This document shows positions 6,185 through 7,400 of a stretch of 7,400 nt of DNA, one piece after another. Positions within the stretch are counted from its first letter, which is position 1. Each line of letters starts with the position of its first letter. The notes below the pieces were generated by a model. The model saw only the letters and a program-made list of their open reading frames with translations, was not told where the DNA came from and ran no database searches. The position numbers and the translations under genes were made by a program. Location of the stretch: the NCBI GenBank assembly GCA_003519375.1, contig DOWV01000070.1:707-8106 (forward strand). The letters run 5' to 3'. This DNA comes from Bacteroidota bacterium (GTDB lineage: Bacteria > Bacteroidota > Ignavibacteria > UBA10030).

Positions 6185-7400
6185 GTTCGAATGGGTCGAT
6201 GGCCTTTCTTCTTTTCGCAGCCCTCATCGTTTCCTCGTGCGGAACGAAAGAGCAATCCAAGACCGGCAAGGCACGCATTTCCTACAACTGCGCTGCGAAT
6301 GCCGTGGAGATCAAACATCTTCAGGGCGAGATCCCCTCTTTCGCTGACTCAACAGGCGTCGAGATCACGCTGCAGCCATTCACCGGCCAGGAGAAGCTGT
6401 ATGCGATGATCGCAGCCGGGCAGCCACCGGACATCTTCTACACGAACAATGTCCTCCGGGACAGGCTGGCGGCGGAAGGCCGATTGCTCGACATGCGTTC
6501 TCTCAGCGCCGGTGATCCATTTGTAGGCCGTCTCTGGCCCGATGTGTACCGTCAGGGTTTCTCCGCCGACAGCGGACTCTACAGCGTCGGCAACTGGAAC
6601 TTCACGGCCGGAGTGTACTACAACAAAGATCTGTTCGACAAGGCGGGCCTTCAATATCCTGACACCTCATGGACATGGAAAGACCTCCTCGCCGCAGCGC
6701 GGCGCATCGCCGCCGAAAAGAATGCCGGCGGAGAGCCGGAGCACTATGGTCTCTTCATACCAAGTCACTTCGTCGAGATATTCGAGCTGATGAACGGCGC
6801 CTCGACGCAGGAACGGTCTCTGTTTCTGAATCTCTCTGAAGCTTCTCTCGAAGTCTACCGGCAATATCTCACGCTCATGAACGATCGGTTGATGCCAGAC
6901 CTCCGTCGGATGCAGGCGATGGGCATGCAAGCGTCGCAGCTTCTGCAGACCGGAAAGGTGGCGATGCTCGTCGAGTCTGTGCCGCACCAGGTGTTGTTCG
7001 AAACGCTCACAATCCGCTGGGGCGTTGCTCCGGTCCCGCGCTTTGGAATCCGCCCGGTCCGGTGTTTTCGCTCAGAGAGCGGCGGATTGTCGATCAGCTC
7101 TCAGACCGAGAACCCCCAGGCCGCATGGAAAGCACTGAAATGGATTATTGCCGGCGCATCAATCTATCAACCGAACCCCGTCCTGAGGGATGCAGATTTC
7201 GTCTCCGGCTGGGAAGCCCGGTATCCCCAGCTCGTCGGCAGCGGATTTCGTGAAGTATGGCAGCGTAGTCTGAAATACCCGGCTGGCGATCCGCGATTCT
7301 TCGTGCGCTTCTCAAGCTGGACATCCGCTTCTATCCTCGAGCGCCTGCAGCCGTTACTCGATAAACTCTGGGCACGGGAAACGACGGTTGAGGCGCTGGC
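6181..7400 (+). CDS. Extracellular sugar-binding lipoprotein of the ABC transporter (SBP family 1-like), C-terminus outside window
   Basis: An open frame from GTG 6181 to the window edge gives 406 residues without a stop. The leader (residues 1-19) is hydrophobic and ends in a lipobox VSSC with Cys20, so the mature protein should be lipid-anchored. The n-region has no lysine or arginine, which is unusual. Family landmarks are the AAGQPPDIFYTNN strand after residue 75, YYNKDLFDKAGL from Tyr146, WTWKDLLAAARRI from Trp164, an AMLVES strand and a late GGLSISSQTENPQAAWKALKWI segment. All are typical of CUT1 binding proteins such as MalE/UgpB relatives. These usually have about 420-450 residues, so little is missing. 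Its start overlaps the permease stop (GTGA). It captures the saccharide and delivers it to the two permeases. Its position after the permeases, rather than before them, is less common. Substrate not readable. Confidence 0.92.
   Translation, partial: MSSNGSMAFLLFAALIVSSCGTKEQSKTGKARISYNCAANAVEIKHLQGEIPSFADSTGVEITLQPFTGQEKLYAMIAAGQPPDIFYTNNVLRDRLAAEGRLLDMRSLSAGDPFVGRLWPDVYRQGFSADSGLYSVGNWNFTAGVYYNKDLFDKAGLQYPDTSWTWKDLLAAARRIAAEKNAGGEPEHYGLFIPSHFVEIFELMNGASTQERSLFLNLSEASLEVYRQYLTLMNDRLMPDLRRMQAMGMQASQLLQTGKVAMLVESVPHQVLFETLTIRWGVAPVPRFGIRPVRCFRSESGGLSISSQTENPQAAWKALKWIIAGASIYQPNPVLRDADFVSGWEARYPQLVGSGFREVWQRSLKYPAGDPRFFVRFSSWTSASILERLQPLLDKLWARETTVEAL

Overview
The window holds part of a bacterial carbohydrate uptake and breakdown locus. 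Base composition is moderately GC-rich. By eye the left gene (1-1154) is more AT-rich, about half G+C in a sampled line against roughly 60% in the permease genes. The lipobox lipoprotein, the Tat-like leader on the left gene, the Shine-Dalgarno motifs before several genes and the GTG starts fit an environmental bacterium. I cannot place the phylum from sequence alone; Ignavibacteria/Calditrichota-type lineages, Planctomycetes or Verrucomicrobia relatives are guesses.

Layout: (1) 1-1154, minus strand, incomplete at its C-terminus: an exported clan GH-D glycoside hydrolase resembling GH36/GH27 alpha-galactosidases. (2) 1155-1477: a divergent intergenic region that should carry the promoters of both transcription units. 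It contains C- and G-rich repeats and a possible short coupled leader ORF on the minus strand. (3) 1478-end, plus strand: a tightly packed operon. It encodes a Gfo/Idh/MocA-family NAD(P)-dependent oxidoreductase (1478-2455), a 641-residue cytoplasmic protein of unknown function that looks like an alpha/alpha-toroid carbohydrate-active enzyme (2479-4404), two MalF/UgpA- and MalG/UgpE-type sugar ABC permeases (4401-5315, 5312-6184), and a sugar-binding lipoprotein (6181 to beyond the window). The last four genes are chained by three consecutive 4-base start/stop overlaps (ATGA, GTGA, GTGA), which suggests translational coupling.

Working model (inference): the exported GH-D enzyme trims an alpha-linked glycan or glycoside outside the cytoplasm. 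The lipoprotein captures the released saccharide and the two permeases import it, powered by an ATPase not encoded here. The toroid protein and the oxidoreductase process it inside the cell. The least understood part is the 641-residue protein. No RNA gene, mobile element, CRISPR array or clear terminator was seen.
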